Origin: JACDAN01 sp046714355
GTDB taxonomy: Bacteria; Actinomycetota; Thermoleophilia; Gaiellales; Gaiellaceae
DNA: 27,158 bases
Direction of reading: 5' to 3'
NCBI GenBank assembly: GCA_046714355.1
Contig: JBKKAR010000206.1
Location: forward strand, 1-27,158
The notes beneath the pieces were generated by a model that was given only the letters and a program-made list of their open reading frames with translations, did no database searches and was not told the DNA's origin. Position 1 is the stretch's first letter, and each line of letters begins with the position of its first letter. Positions 19,709 to 27,132 of the stretch are shown piece by piece. Position numbers and translations under genes: made by a program.

Positions 19709-20446
19709 GTGGGCCTTCTCGCCCGCTTGCGGCGCCGGCCTGAGCCTCAGCTCGATCCCGCGGACATCCCGCGCTCGGTGGCGATCATCATGGACGGCAA
19801 CGGCCGCTGGGCGGCCGGCGAAGGGCTGACTGTGGCGGACGGGCACCGCGAGGGAACACGCGCCCTTCGTCGCTCGGTCGAGGCCGCGATCGACCTCGGG
19901 ATCGAGTCGCTCACCGTCTACGCCTTCTCGACGGAGAATTGGCTGCGGCCCCCGGCCGAGGTCGACGCGCTGATGGAGATCTTCGGGGAGACGATCGAGC
20001 GCGAGCTGCCCGACCTCGCCGAGCAAGGTGTCCGCACGCGGTTCGTCGGGCGCCGCGACCGCGTCTCGGGCGAGCTGAGCGAGCGGATGGAGAACCTCGA
20101 GGCCGAGACGGCCCACCGCGACCGTCTGGACCTCTGGATCGCGTTCGACTACGGCGGGCGAGCCGAGCTCGCTGATGCGGCCCGGCGGCTCGTCGAATCC
20201 GGTCTCCGACCTGACGAGATCGACGAGGAGGTATTCGCGAAGTTCCTCTACGCGCCCGAGCTCCCGGACCCCGACCTGCTGATCCGAACCTCCGGGGAGC
20301 TCCGCATCTCCAACTTCCTGCTTTGGCAGCTCGCCTACGCGGAGCTCGTCTTCACCGACCGCCGCTGGCCCGAGTTCGGAGAGGTCGACCTGCGGGCCGC
20401 CGTCGTCGAGTACGCCGCTCGCCAGCGCCGGTTCGGAGCCCGATGA
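19709..20446 (+). CDS. uppS: Isoprenyl transferase (undecaprenyl diphosphate synthase family)
   Basis: The cis-prenyltransferase condenses isopentenyl diphosphate units to the C50-C55 lipid carrier of peptidoglycan synthesis. The 245-residue protein has the diagnostic motifs: VAIIMDGNGRWA with catalytic D29, ADGHREGTRALRR, LTVYAFSTENWLRP, FDYGGRAELADA and PDLLIRTSGELRISNFLLWQ, then FTDRRWPEF. Chain length cannot be read from sequence. GTG 19709 is the first start; its context AACGAGCTCTAA has at best a weak Shine-Dalgarno. Coupled to cdsA by a 4-nt overlap. Confidence 0.95.
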   Translation: MGLLARLRRRPEPQLDPADIPRSVAIIMDGNGRWAAGEGLTVADGHREGTRALRRSVEAAIDLGIESLTVYAFSTENWLRPPAEVDALMEIFGETIERELPDLAEQGVRTRFVGRRDRVSGELSERMENLEAETAHRDRLDLWIAFDYGGRAELADAARRLVESGLRPDEIDEEVFAKFLYAPELPDPDLLIRTSGELRISNFLLWQLAYAELVFTDRRWPEFGEVDLRAAVVEYAARQRRFGAR

Positions 20447-21240
20447 CGGCCCTCGTCTCGCGCGTCCTCGTCGCTGTGGCGCTGCTCCCGGTCGTCTTCT
20501 TCGTCGTGTGGGCCGGCGGCTGGTGGATGGTCGGCCTGGCCGCCGTCGCCGGGATGATCGCGCTCCACGAGCTGTATCTGATGGTGAGGGAGCTCCGACC
20601 CGTGCTCCTCGCCGGCTACGCCGGCACCCTCGCGGCCCTGATCGGAGCGCAGTGGGGGCCGGAGTGGGTCCTCGCGGGATTCTTCGCGACCTTCCCGCTT
20701 GTCTTCCTGTTCAAGGCGGCCGGTGGCGCCACCCCGACCACGGTCTCCGTTGCGGGGACCGTGCTGGGCTCCGCCTGGATCGGATTGGGGCTCGCGCACC
20801 TCGTGCTCATCCGCGAGCTTCCCGAGCACGGCGTCCTGGCGACCTACACCGTCCTTTTGGCTGTCTTCGTCTCGGACACCGCCGCCTACGTGGCCGGGCG
20901 GCTGATCGGGCGTCACAAGATGGCTCCACGCACCTCTCCCGGAAAGACGTGGGAGGGGTTCGTCGCTGGGACGATCGCCGCGGTGCTCGTGCCGTTCTTT
21001 GCCCTCTACGAAGAAGGGTTCCTGACCGTTCCGGAGTCGCTGGCGCTCGGCGCTGCGATCGCCGTGGCGGGACCTGTCGGCGATCTCTTCGAGTCGGCGC
21101 TGAAGCGAGACGCCGGCATCAAGGACAGCGGCCGGCTCCTCCTCGGTCACGGCGGGATGCTCGACCGGCTCGACGCGTTCCTCTTCACGTCGGTCGCCTC
21201 CTACTACCTGCTCATCGTGCTCGTAGACTTTCCTCGATGA
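20443..21240 (+). CDS. cdsA: Phosphatidate cytidylyltransferase (CDP-diacylglycerol synthase)
   Basis: CdsA makes CDP-diacylglycerol, the branch point of phospholipid synthesis, in the membrane. The 265-residue protein has about seven or eight hydrophobic helices and the family signature at 218-244 (SALKRDAGIKDSGRLLLGHG, then GMLDRLD) after SPGKTWEGFVAGT and AVAGPVGDLFES. ATG 20443 overlaps uppS by 4 nt (ATGA) and the end overlaps dxr by 4 nt, so the block is translationally coupled. A frame open from 20323 runs back into uppS and is not used. Confidence 0.95.
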   Translation: MTALVSRVLVAVALLPVVFFVVWAGGWWMVGLAAVAGMIALHELYLMVRELRPVLLAGYAGTLAALIGAQWGPEWVLAGFFATFPLVFLFKAAGGATPTTVSVAGTVLGSAWIGLGLAHLVLIRELPEHGVLATYTVLLAVFVSDTAAYVAGRLIGRHKMAPRTSPGKTWEGFVAGTIAAVLVPFFALYEEGFLTVPESLALGAAIAVAGPVGDLFESALKRDAGIKDSGRLLLGHGGMLDRLDAFLFTSVASYYLLIVLVDFPR

Positions 21241-22298
21241 AGCGCGTCGCGGTCTTGGGGGCAACCGGCTCGATCGGAGGCCAGGCGCGTGAGTTGATCG
21301 ACAGCAACCCGGGGCTCGAGCTCGTCGCCGCCTCGTCCGGCTCCCAGCCGATCGACGGAATCGCACCGCTGACGCAGGTCGGCGGCGACCCTGTCGACCT
21401 GCTGGAGCAGGCGGAGCCCGATGTCGTCCTCAACGCCATTGTCGGCTTCGCCGGTGTCGGCGCCACGCTGTGGGCGCTCGAGCGAGGGATCGACCTCGCC
21501 CTTGCGAACAAGGAGAGCCTCGTCGCCGCCGGCGACCTCGCGCTCGAGGCCTGGAAGCGGGGCGGAGGACGCCTGCTGCCCGTCGACAGCGAGCACTCGG
21601 CGCTTTACCAGTGCCTCGAGGGCCGGGCGGAGGAAACCGTGTCCGGGATCGTGCTGACCGCGTCAGGAGGGCCCTTCCGGAACCGCAACCGATCCGAGCT
21701 CCTCGACGTACCACCCGAAGATGCGCTCGCCCATCCAACCTGGAACATGGGACCGAAGATCACGGTCGACTCGGCCACCCTTGCGAACAAGGGACTCGAG
21801 GTCATCGAGGCCCATTTCCTGTTCGGTCTCGACTACGGAAGGATCGAGGTCGTGATCCAGCCGACCTCGGTCGTCCACGGTCTCGTTCGATTCCGCGACG
21901 GTTCGGTGGTGGCGCACCTCGGGTATCCAGACATGCGCGTGCCGATCTCTTTCGCACTCACGTATCCCGAGCGGCTGGGCACCGACCTGCCGCAGCTCGA
22001 TTTCACGTCGGGCCTCGTGCTCGAGTTCGAGCCGGTGGACGACGACGCCTTCCCGATGCTGAGGCTCGCGCGTCGCGCGGGAGAGCAGGGCGGGAGCTAC
22101 CCGTGCGTCTTCAACGCGGCGAATGAGGTCGCGGTCAAGGCGTTTCTCGATCGGCGTCTGCCGTTCCTCGGCATCGCCGAGGTCGTCGAGCGGACGCTGG
22201 ACGAGGCGGGTGGGGCTCCCGCCGCCGACGTCGACGAGCTCGTCGAGATCGACCAGGAAGCCCGTCGCTTCGCGGAGAATGCCCTGGTGGCCGCATGA
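21237..22298 (+). CDS. dxr: 1-deoxy-D-xylulose 5-phosphate reductoisomerase
   Basis: Dxr converts DXP to methylerythritol phosphate with NADPH and a divalent metal, the second step of the non-mevalonate pathway, feeding UppS in the same operon. Motifs are the nucleotide-binding VAVLGATGSIGG, LANKESLVAAG, the metal-binding PVDSEHSALYQCL (D117, E119), ASGGPFRN, the flexible loop HPTWNMGPKITVDSATLANK and GLEVIEAHFLF (Glu ligand in this helix). At 353 residues it is shorter than the usual 380-400: the segment between the first strand and EPDVVLNAIVG is compressed. No catalytic motif is missing. Overlaps cdsA and rseP by 4 nt each. Confidence 0.96.
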   Translation: MKRVAVLGATGSIGGQARELIDSNPGLELVAASSGSQPIDGIAPLTQVGGDPVDLLEQAEPDVVLNAIVGFAGVGATLWALERGIDLALANKESLVAAGDLALEAWKRGGGRLLPVDSEHSALYQCLEGRAEETVSGIVLTASGGPFRNRNRSELLDVPPEDALAHPTWNMGPKITVDSATLANKGLEVIEAHFLFGLDYGRIEVVIQPTSVVHGLVRFRDGSVVAHLGYPDMRVPISFALTYPERLGTDLPQLDFTSGLVLEFEPVDDDAFPMLRLARRAGEQGGSYPCVFNAANEVAVKAFLDRRLPFLGIAEVVERTLDEAGGAPAADVDELVEIDQEARRFAENALVAA

Positions 22299-23530
22299 AC
22301 TCCCTGATCGGAATCCTCGGACTCGCGTTTCTCGTGTTGGTGCACGAGGCCGGCCACTTCTACACGGCGCGGCTCGTCGGCATGCGGCCGCGGAAGTTCT
22401 ACGTCGGCTTCCCGCCTGCGATCGCGAAGTTCAGCCGCAACGGGATCGAGTACGGCATCGGAGCGATCCCGCTCGGCGGCTACGTGAAGATTCCCGGCAT
22501 GCACCGCCCGGCGCCGGCCGATGTGGATGCCCACTTCGGGCGGGCCGTGCAGGAGGCGCCACAGCTGATCGGTCCCGCGGAGCGCGTGAAGCGTCTGCTG
22601 GCGGAAGGCGACTTCGATGCGGCTGCCGGCGCGCTGAAGGCGCTCGAGCGCGCGGCGGCCGACGCGGACATCACGCCCGCGGCCCGTAAGGGTGTCGTGC
22701 GCGGCTCCACCGACGTCTCGGACGCGCTGGGCCGCGACGCCTACTGGCGGCAACGGACATGGAAGAAGGTCGCCGTCATCGGTGCCGGGCCGGGGACGAA
22801 CCTCGTCTTAGCGATCGCGATGTTCGCGCTGCTGCTCGTGCTGGGACCAGGTCGAGCGACGACGACGGTCGCTGCCGTCGAGCCGGAGATCCGTGCGGGA
22901 CAGCCGACACCGGCCGCCGAGATCGGGCTCAGGCCGGGCGATCGTATCGTCGCGATCAACTCCGCGCCGGTCGGGCCCTCCGAGATGTTCGAGACGATCA
23001 CGGAGTCAGATGGCCGGCCGATCCGGGTGACCGTCGTTCGCGACGGCCGCAACGTCGTGCTCGGGCCCGTCGAGACTTTCAAGGACACCGACGGCGTCTA
23101 CCGCCTCGGCTTCCGTCCACGGTTCGAAGACGTGCCGGCGACGATGGCCGTCGTGGAGTCGTTCCGGCTGACGGGGCTGGTGACGAAGGAGATCGGCGGG
23201 GTGCTCAGCCGCCTCGTCCGGGGCTCCGGACGGGAGGAGATCTCGAGCCCGATCGGGATCGTGCGCGGTTCGTCCGATGCACTGGACCGCGGCTTCGAGA
23301 CCTACCTGTGGGTTCTCGGGCTGATCAGCCTCTCGCTTGCACTGCTGAACCTCCTGCCGCTCCTGCCGCTCGACGGCGGCCACATCGCGTTCTCGATCAT
23401 CGAGGGCGTGCGCGGCCGGTCGGTCGGTCGCGAGGTTTACGAGCGGGTTTCTGTCGTCGGCATCGCTCTCGTCCTGATGCTGTTCTTCATCGGCCTCTCG
23501 AACGACATTGGGGGACGCGCCGGGGGCTGA
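22295..23530 (+). CDS. rseP: RseP/Rip1-like M50 site-2 membrane metalloprotease with a large insertion
   Basis: A site-2 protease cleaving transmembrane substrates such as anti-sigma factors or signal-peptide remnants. HEAGH (17-21) lies in the first membrane helix and LDGGH (359-363) in the third; a PDZ domain spans about 195-262 (AAEIGLRPGDRIVAINSAPV). Between GGYVKIPGM (61-69) and RTWKKVAVIGAGPG (154-167) are 84 residues where M. tuberculosis Rip1 has about 18, predicted to be helical (AERVKRLLAEGDFDAAAGAL, KALERAAADADITPAARKG). Total 411 residues. It follows dxr by a 4-nt overlap, the usual dxr-rseP pairing. Confidence 0.93.
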   Translation: MNSLIGILGLAFLVLVHEAGHFYTARLVGMRPRKFYVGFPPAIAKFSRNGIEYGIGAIPLGGYVKIPGMHRPAPADVDAHFGRAVQEAPQLIGPAERVKRLLAEGDFDAAAGALKALERAAADADITPAARKGVVRGSTDVSDALGRDAYWRQRTWKKVAVIGAGPGTNLVLAIAMFALLLVLGPGRATTTVAAVEPEIRAGQPTPAAEIGLRPGDRIVAINSAPVGPSEMFETITESDGRPIRVTVVRDGRNVVLGPVETFKDTDGVYRLGFRPRFEDVPATMAVVESFRLTGLVTKEIGGVLSRLVRGSGREEISSPIGIVRGSSDALDRGFETYLWVLGLISLSLALLNLLPLLPLDGGHIAFSIIEGVRGRSVGREVYERVSVVGIALVLMLFFIGLSNDIGGRAGG

Positions 23531-23558
23531 TCTCGCGCCCTGGTCGCCCCGGCTCCCG

Positions 23559-23583
23559 CCCGGCGGAGCCGGGCTCCGCCGGG
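23559..23583. repeat. Perfect 12-bp GC palindrome after rseP
   Basis: Arms CCCGGCGGAGCC and GGCTCCGCCGGG flank a single G. It starts 28 nt after the rseP stop. As RNA it would form a very stable hairpin, or alternatively GCCCGGC/GCCGGGC around GGA. There is no T-tract. A terminator or mRNA 3'-end structure for the uppS-rseP operon is the simplest reading. Confidence 0.55.
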
Positions 23584-23611
23584 GCTCACGACGCTGGCTG
23601 CAGGATGCTGC

Positions 23612-23661
23612 GCTCGCGGGGCTTGTCCGTACTTCGTTGTACTGTCCTGCGCCCCGCGAGC
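23612..23661. repeat. 11-bp inverted repeat with internal small hairpin before ispG
   Basis: GCTCGCGGGGC (23612-23622) pairs perfectly with GCCCCGCGAGC (23651-23661). The 28-nt loop contains GTAC/GTAC arms (23629-23632 and 23639-23642). Together with 23559-23583 it fills most of the 206-nt rseP-ispG gap, which contains no gene I can support. Confidence 0.5.
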
Positions 23662-23723
23662 TTGCCTCCTTTCCCAGCGCCGCGCCAGGACACGAGCTCA
23701 GGTCTGGCTTGAGTACAGGCGGC

Positions 23724-23729
23724 TAGACT
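23724..23729 (+). promoter_or_regulatory. Candidate -10 element TAGACT for ispG-proS
   Basis: TAGACT ends 7 nt before GTG 23737, the spacing expected for a leaderless transcript starting at the GTG. No Shine-Dalgarno is present. A TTGAGT at 23709-23714 is too close (9 nt) to serve as a -35. Confidence 0.48.
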
Positions 23730-23736
23730 CGCTGCA

Positions 23737-24870
23737 GTGGGCTCCGAGCGCAGCGTCAAGGTAGGCAACGTCCAGATCGGCGGCGGCGCGCCCGTGGTCA
23801 TCCAGTCGATGACGCTCACGCCGACGCGGGACGTTCCGGCGACGACGGCGCAGATCGCGGCGCTGGCCTCGGCCGGTTGCGAGGTCGTGCGCTGCGCGGT
23901 GCCGAAGATCGAGGACGCCGAGGCGCTGAAGCGGATCGTCCGCCTCTCGCCGCTGCCGGTCATCGCCGACATCCACTTCAACGCGAGCCTGGCGCTGCGG
24001 GCGATCGACGCCGGGGTTGCTGCAGTGCGCATCAACCCGGGCAACATCGGTGGGCCGGACCGCGTGGCCGAGGTCGTCATGGCGGCGAAGCGCGCCGGCA
24101 TCCCGATGCGAATCGGAGCGAACTCCGGCTCGCTCCCGAAGCACCTCCTCTCGCTCGCCCAGCGCGACCAGGCTGAGGCGCTGGTCGCTGCCGCAATGGA
24201 GGAGGTCGAGCTGCTCGAGAGCCTCGACTATCGGGACTTCAAGATCTCGGTGAAGGCGACGCACGTCCCGACGATGATCCGCGCCTACCGGATGCTTGCC
24301 GGGCGCGTGCCGTACCCGCTGCATCTCGGCGTCACCGAGGCTGGAACGCCGTTCACGGGCTCGATCAAGAGCGCGGTGGGGATGGGGTCGCTTCTTGCGG
24401 ACGGAATCGGCGACACGATCCGGGTCTCGCTGACCGCGGATCCGGTGAAGGAGATCGAGACGGCCTGGGAGATCCTCAAGGCGCTCGGCCTGCGAGAGCG
24501 GGGGCCGGTGATGATCGCGTGTCCCTCCTGCGGCCGGGACAACGTCGGAGTCGAGAATCTCGCGGTCGTCGTCGAGGAACGGTTGCGCGACTACCCGCAG
24601 CCGTTCGAGGTTGCCGTGATGGGCTGCGCCGTCAACGGACCAGGAGAGGCCGGCGACGCCGACTTCGGGATCGCAGGAGGCCGTGACGTGGGCTTTCTCT
24701 ACGCGCACGGGCGGGTCTTGAAGAAAGTCTCCTCCGACATCCTGATCGACGAGCTCTTTCACGAGATCGACCGCTGGATCGCCGATGGGATGCCGCGACC
24801 CAAGCGGCTGAAGATGGCCAAGCCGGCCGCGTTGGCCATGGCCGAAGCGTCCCTCGTACCCCTCGATTAG
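23737..24870 (+). CDS. ispG: 4-hydroxy-3-methylbut-2-enyl diphosphate synthase (IspG/GcpE)
   Basis: IspG reduces MEcPP to HMBPP with a [4Fe-4S] cluster, the penultimate step of the non-mevalonate pathway. The 377-residue protein has the compact bacterial form: the TIM barrel (VVIQSMTLTPTRDVPATTAQ, ADIHFNASLAL, RINPGNIG, RIGANSGSLP, LGVTEAGTP) and the cluster domain with C262, C265 (IACPSCGRDN) and C297 (MGCAVNGPGEA), plus E304. Unlike some family members it has no extra central domain. GTG 23737 begins close to the first barrel strand and follows TAGACT by 7 nt. Its stop directly abuts proS. Confidence 0.97.
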   Translation: MGSERSVKVGNVQIGGGAPVVIQSMTLTPTRDVPATTAQIAALASAGCEVVRCAVPKIEDAEALKRIVRLSPLPVIADIHFNASLALRAIDAGVAAVRINPGNIGGPDRVAEVVMAAKRAGIPMRIGANSGSLPKHLLSLAQRDQAEALVAAAMEEVELLESLDYRDFKISVKATHVPTMIRAYRMLAGRVPYPLHLGVTEAGTPFTGSIKSAVGMGSLLADGIGDTIRVSLTADPVKEIETAWEILKALGLRERGPVMIACPSCGRDNVGVENLAVVVEERLRDYPQPFEVAVMGCAVNGPGEAGDADFGIAGGRDVGFLYAHGRVLKKVSSDILIDELFHEIDRWIADGMPRPKRLKMAKPAALAMAEASLVPLD

Positions 24871-26529
24871 GTGCCAATCGCCCGCGCTTCACAGCTGCAT
24901 CTGCCAACGCTGCGCGACGACCCCGCGGAGGCGGAGGCGGTCAACCACAAGCTCCTGCTTCGCGGGGGCTTCGTCCGGCAGGTCGGCGCCGGCCTCTGGA
25001 CGTTCCTGCCCCTCGGCTGGAAAGTCCATCAGCGAATCGTGCAGATCATCCGGGAGGAGATGGACGCGATCGGCTCGCAGGAGCTCTCTGCGCCCGTGCT
25101 GACCCCGGCCGAGCTCTGGGTCAAGAGCGGTCGTTACGACATCCCCGAGGTCTTCAAGCTCGCAGATCGGAACGGCCGCCCCTTCGTCCTCCCGATTAGC
25201 CATGAGGAGACGATCACGCACCACGGGCTCGAGCTTCAGTCGTACAGGCAGCTCCCGCAGCTCTGGTACCACTTCCAGACCAAGGACCGGGACGAGCCTC
25301 GGCCGCGCGGAGGGCTGATCCGCATGCGCGAGTTCGTCATGAAGGACTCGTACAGCTTCGACCGGGACGAGGCCGGGCTCGCCGAGAGCTTCGAGAAGAA
25401 TCGGGGCGCGTACCACCGCATCTTCGAGCGGTGCGGGCTCGAGGTGCACGCAGTCGAAGCGGAGTCGGGACTGATGGGAGGGACCGAGAGCGTCGACTTT
25501 CTCGCGCCTGCCGGTTCCGGGGAGAACACGCTCGTTCAGTGCGAGCGGGGCGACTACTCGGCGGACATCGACATTGCTCGTGCCGTCCCGCGCGCGCCGG
25601 AGCTCCCCGAGCGCCTCGACACGCCGCAGGAAATCGACACGTCCGGTGTCACGACGATCGAGGCCCTCGCCGAGCTGCTCGGCATCGACACGGCGGCGAC
25701 GTCGAAGGCGATGCCCGTGGTGAAGCCGGACGGAACCCTGGTGCTCGCGCTGATCCGCGGTGACGACCGGCTGAGTGAATCGAAGCTCCTGAGTCTGTTC
25801 TCGAGCGACTTCCGTGCGGCGGAGGACGAGGAGATCGGGAAGGCGTTCGGAGCGAGCGGTGGTTCTCTCGGCCCGGTCGGGGTCGACGTCGAGGTGATCG
25901 CGGACGAGACGCTGCGGGAGGGGCAGTTCGTGGTGGGCGCGAACGTCGACGGCCGGCACCTGCGAGGTGTCGAGGCGGGTCGTGACTACCAGCCGCGCTT
26001 CGCCGACATCCGGGAGCCACAGGAGGGCGATGCGTGCCCCGTTTGCGGAGGACTGCTGGCGTTCACGCCGGCGATCGAGGTCGGTCACATCTTCAAGCTC
26101 GGCACGTTCTACGCCGAGCCCTTCGGTGCGATGTATCTCGACGAGTCCGGCCAAGAGCGTCCGATCGTGATGGGGAGCTACGGGATCGGCCCCGCACGCG
26201 TCATGTCGTCGGCGGTCGAGCAACACTACGACGAGCGGGGGATCGCCTGGCCGCCGAGCATCGCTCCCTACGATGTCCACGTCGTCGTGTTGCCAGGGCT
26301 GGAGCAACAGGGCGAGGAGGTCGCCTCTGCGCTGGACGCCGCGGGCCGTTCCGTTCTCCTCGACGACCGCGACCAGCGCGCCGGAGAGAAGTTCGCAGAC
26401 GCTGACCTGATCGGATGTCCGACCCGGATCACGGTGGGGAAGAAGACGCTCGAGGACGGCGGAGTCGACGTTCGCGACCGGACGACCGGCGAGGAGCGAC
26501 GGGTGCCCGTCGCCGAAGTTGGAAACTAG
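24871..26529 (+). CDS. proS: Prolyl-tRNA synthetase, bacterial type with editing domain
   Basis: ProRS charges tRNA-Pro. The 552-residue class-II synthetase shows motif 1 region (GLWTFLPLGWKVHQRI), PISHEET, motif 2 (PRGGLIRMREFVMKDSYSFD) and motif 3 (MGSYGIGPARVMSSAVEQ). Between motifs 2 and 3 (about 225-385) sits the INS cis-editing domain that hydrolyses Ala-tRNA-Pro; the conserved Lys of that domain is K279 (TSKAMPV) and the GxxxP loop is GSLGP. The C-terminal anticodon-binding domain ends RITVGKKTLEDGGVDVRDR. GTG 24871 follows the ispG stop with no gap, so the pair is co-translated; ispG-proS adjacency is common in Gram-positive bacteria. Confidence 0.97.
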   Translation: MPIARASQLHLPTLRDDPAEAEAVNHKLLLRGGFVRQVGAGLWTFLPLGWKVHQRIVQIIREEMDAIGSQELSAPVLTPAELWVKSGRYDIPEVFKLADRNGRPFVLPISHEETITHHGLELQSYRQLPQLWYHFQTKDRDEPRPRGGLIRMREFVMKDSYSFDRDEAGLAESFEKNRGAYHRIFERCGLEVHAVEAESGLMGGTESVDFLAPAGSGENTLVQCERGDYSADIDIARAVPRAPELPERLDTPQEIDTSGVTTIEALAELLGIDTAATSKAMPVVKPDGTLVLALIRGDDRLSESKLLSLFSSDFRAAEDEEIGKAFGASGGSLGPVGVDVEVIADETLREGQFVVGANVDGRHLRGVEAGRDYQPRFADIREPQEGDACPVCGGLLAFTPAIEVGHIFKLGTFYAEPFGAMYLDESGQERPIVMGSYGIGPARVMSSAVEQHYDERGIAWPPSIAPYDVHVVVLPGLEQQGEEVASALDAAGRSVLLDDRDQRAGEKFADADLIGCPTRITVGKKTLEDGGVDVRDRTTGEERRVPVAEVGN

Positions 26530-26530
26530 G

Positions 26531-26536
26531 TATCAA
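26531..26536 (+). promoter_or_regulatory. Candidate -10 element TATCAA before the XRE gene
   Basis: TATCAA(T) ends 7 nt before TTG 26544. It is AT-rich against a GC-rich background. The gene also lies only 14 nt after proS, so read-through is possible; AGGA at 26538-26541 could alternatively be a very close Shine-Dalgarno. Confidence 0.3.
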
Positions 26537-26543
26537 TAGGACC

Positions 26544-26843
26544 TTGGCCCGTCGTCGAAGATTCAGCACGGACCCGTTCGGGCCCACACTCGAGCGGTTG
26601 ATGCAGGAGAAGGGCGTGACCTATCGCGCCCTGGCCGAACAGACCACCCTGTCCGCCGGCTATCTCAACCACCTCGTCCACGGGAATCGGCCCGTGCCGT
26701 CAGACGAGATCGTTCGGAAGCTCGCCAAGGCGCTGGGCGTCGAGCCCGAGCACTTCCGCGAGTACCGGCTGCGGCTGATCACGCAGAAGCTCGAACAGAT
26801 GCCCGAGCTGATCGACCGGCTCTACCGGCGTCTCGAACGCTGA
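26544..26843 (+). CDS. XRE-family helix-turn-helix protein
   Basis: A 99-residue protein made almost entirely of a Cro/C1-type HTH domain (about 14-70): TLERLMQEKGVTYRALAEQT, then LSAGYLNHLVHGNRPVPSDE and IVRKLAKALGVEPEHFREYR. A short helical tail ELIDRLYRRLER probably dimerises. The N-terminus ARRRRFSTDPFGP is basic. The target is unknown. TTG 26544 is the only start that keeps the first HTH helix; ATG 26601 would remove it. Frame upstream of 26544 overlaps proS out of its coding frame and is not real. A hairpin follows the stop. Confidence 0.82.
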   Translation: MARRRRFSTDPFGPTLERLMQEKGVTYRALAEQTTLSAGYLNHLVHGNRPVPSDEIVRKLAKALGVEPEHFREYRLRLITQKLEQMPELIDRLYRRLER

Positions 26844-26853
26844 TGTGATGTTC

Positions 26854-26881
26854 ATCGGGACAGGATCAGTCCTGTCCCGAT
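26854..26881. terminator. Perfect 12-bp hairpin between convergent genes
   Basis: ATCGGGACAGGA (26854-26865) and TCCTGTCCCGAT (26870-26881) pair perfectly around TCAG, starting 10 nt after the XRE stop. The right arm ends on the first base of the stop codon of the minus-strand gene. Being symmetric it can serve both strands. Neither side has a true T-tract. Confidence 0.65.
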
Positions 26882-27132
26882 CACTTTCTGCTCGGAGGGG
26901 GCGGGCCGGTCTGTTCCTCAGCCGCGGCCTCTCGGCGGCGCTTCGCCAGCCCCTTGACCTCCTCGAGGAAGCGCTTTGTGTGCGCCTCCAGCTCATCGGT
27001 CACGAACTCACCCGGGGGCTTCCCGGTGGCAGGATCGTCGCGGTTACGCGATTTCGGGGTGTCGTGGGAGTTTTCCACAGGGGTGTGGATATCGTCGGTG
27101 CTGGCAACTTCCGTGCCCGAGCCATCTCTCAT
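26881..27132 (-). CDS. Hypothetical small hydrophilic protein
   Basis: I do not recognise this 83-residue protein. It has no membrane segment, signal peptide or Cys. The C-terminal half (FVTDELEAHTKRFLEEVKGL, AKRRREAAAEEQTG, PPPPSRK) is a charged helix with a proline-rich end and clear G/C third-position bias. The N-terminal half (about residues 1-43) is low-complexity polar and has weaker third-position bias; the true start may be GTG 27003, which would leave 40 residues and place the DnaA-box-like sites at 27071-27092 outside coding sequence. No Shine-Dalgarno precedes ATG 27132. Confidence 0.5.
   Translation of the reverse strand: MRDGSGTEVASTDDIHTPVENSHDTPKSRNRDDPATGKPPGEFVTDELEAHTKRFLEEVKGLAKRRREAAAEEQTGPPPPSRK
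27071..27092. promoter_or_regulatory. Two head-to-head DnaA-box-like 9-mers
   Basis: TTTTCCACA (27071-27079) and TGTGGATAT (27084-27092, complement ATATCCACA) face each other across GGGG. Each differs from the TTATCCACA consensus at one position. A third partial match, TGTGGACA (27151-27158), is cut by the window end; its complement TGTCCACA is the core of the actinobacterial box TTGTCCACA. Binding by DnaA is inferred from sequence only. Confidence 0.4.

Noticed and set aside
23709..23729. TTGAGT plus TAGACT as a full sigma-70 promoter of ispG
   Set aside because: The spacer is only 9 nt; only the -10-like hexamer is retained.
24889..26307. 472-codon minus-strand open frame opposite proS
   Set aside because: It is an antisense shadow of a clear prolyl-tRNA synthetase with no recognisable protein features.
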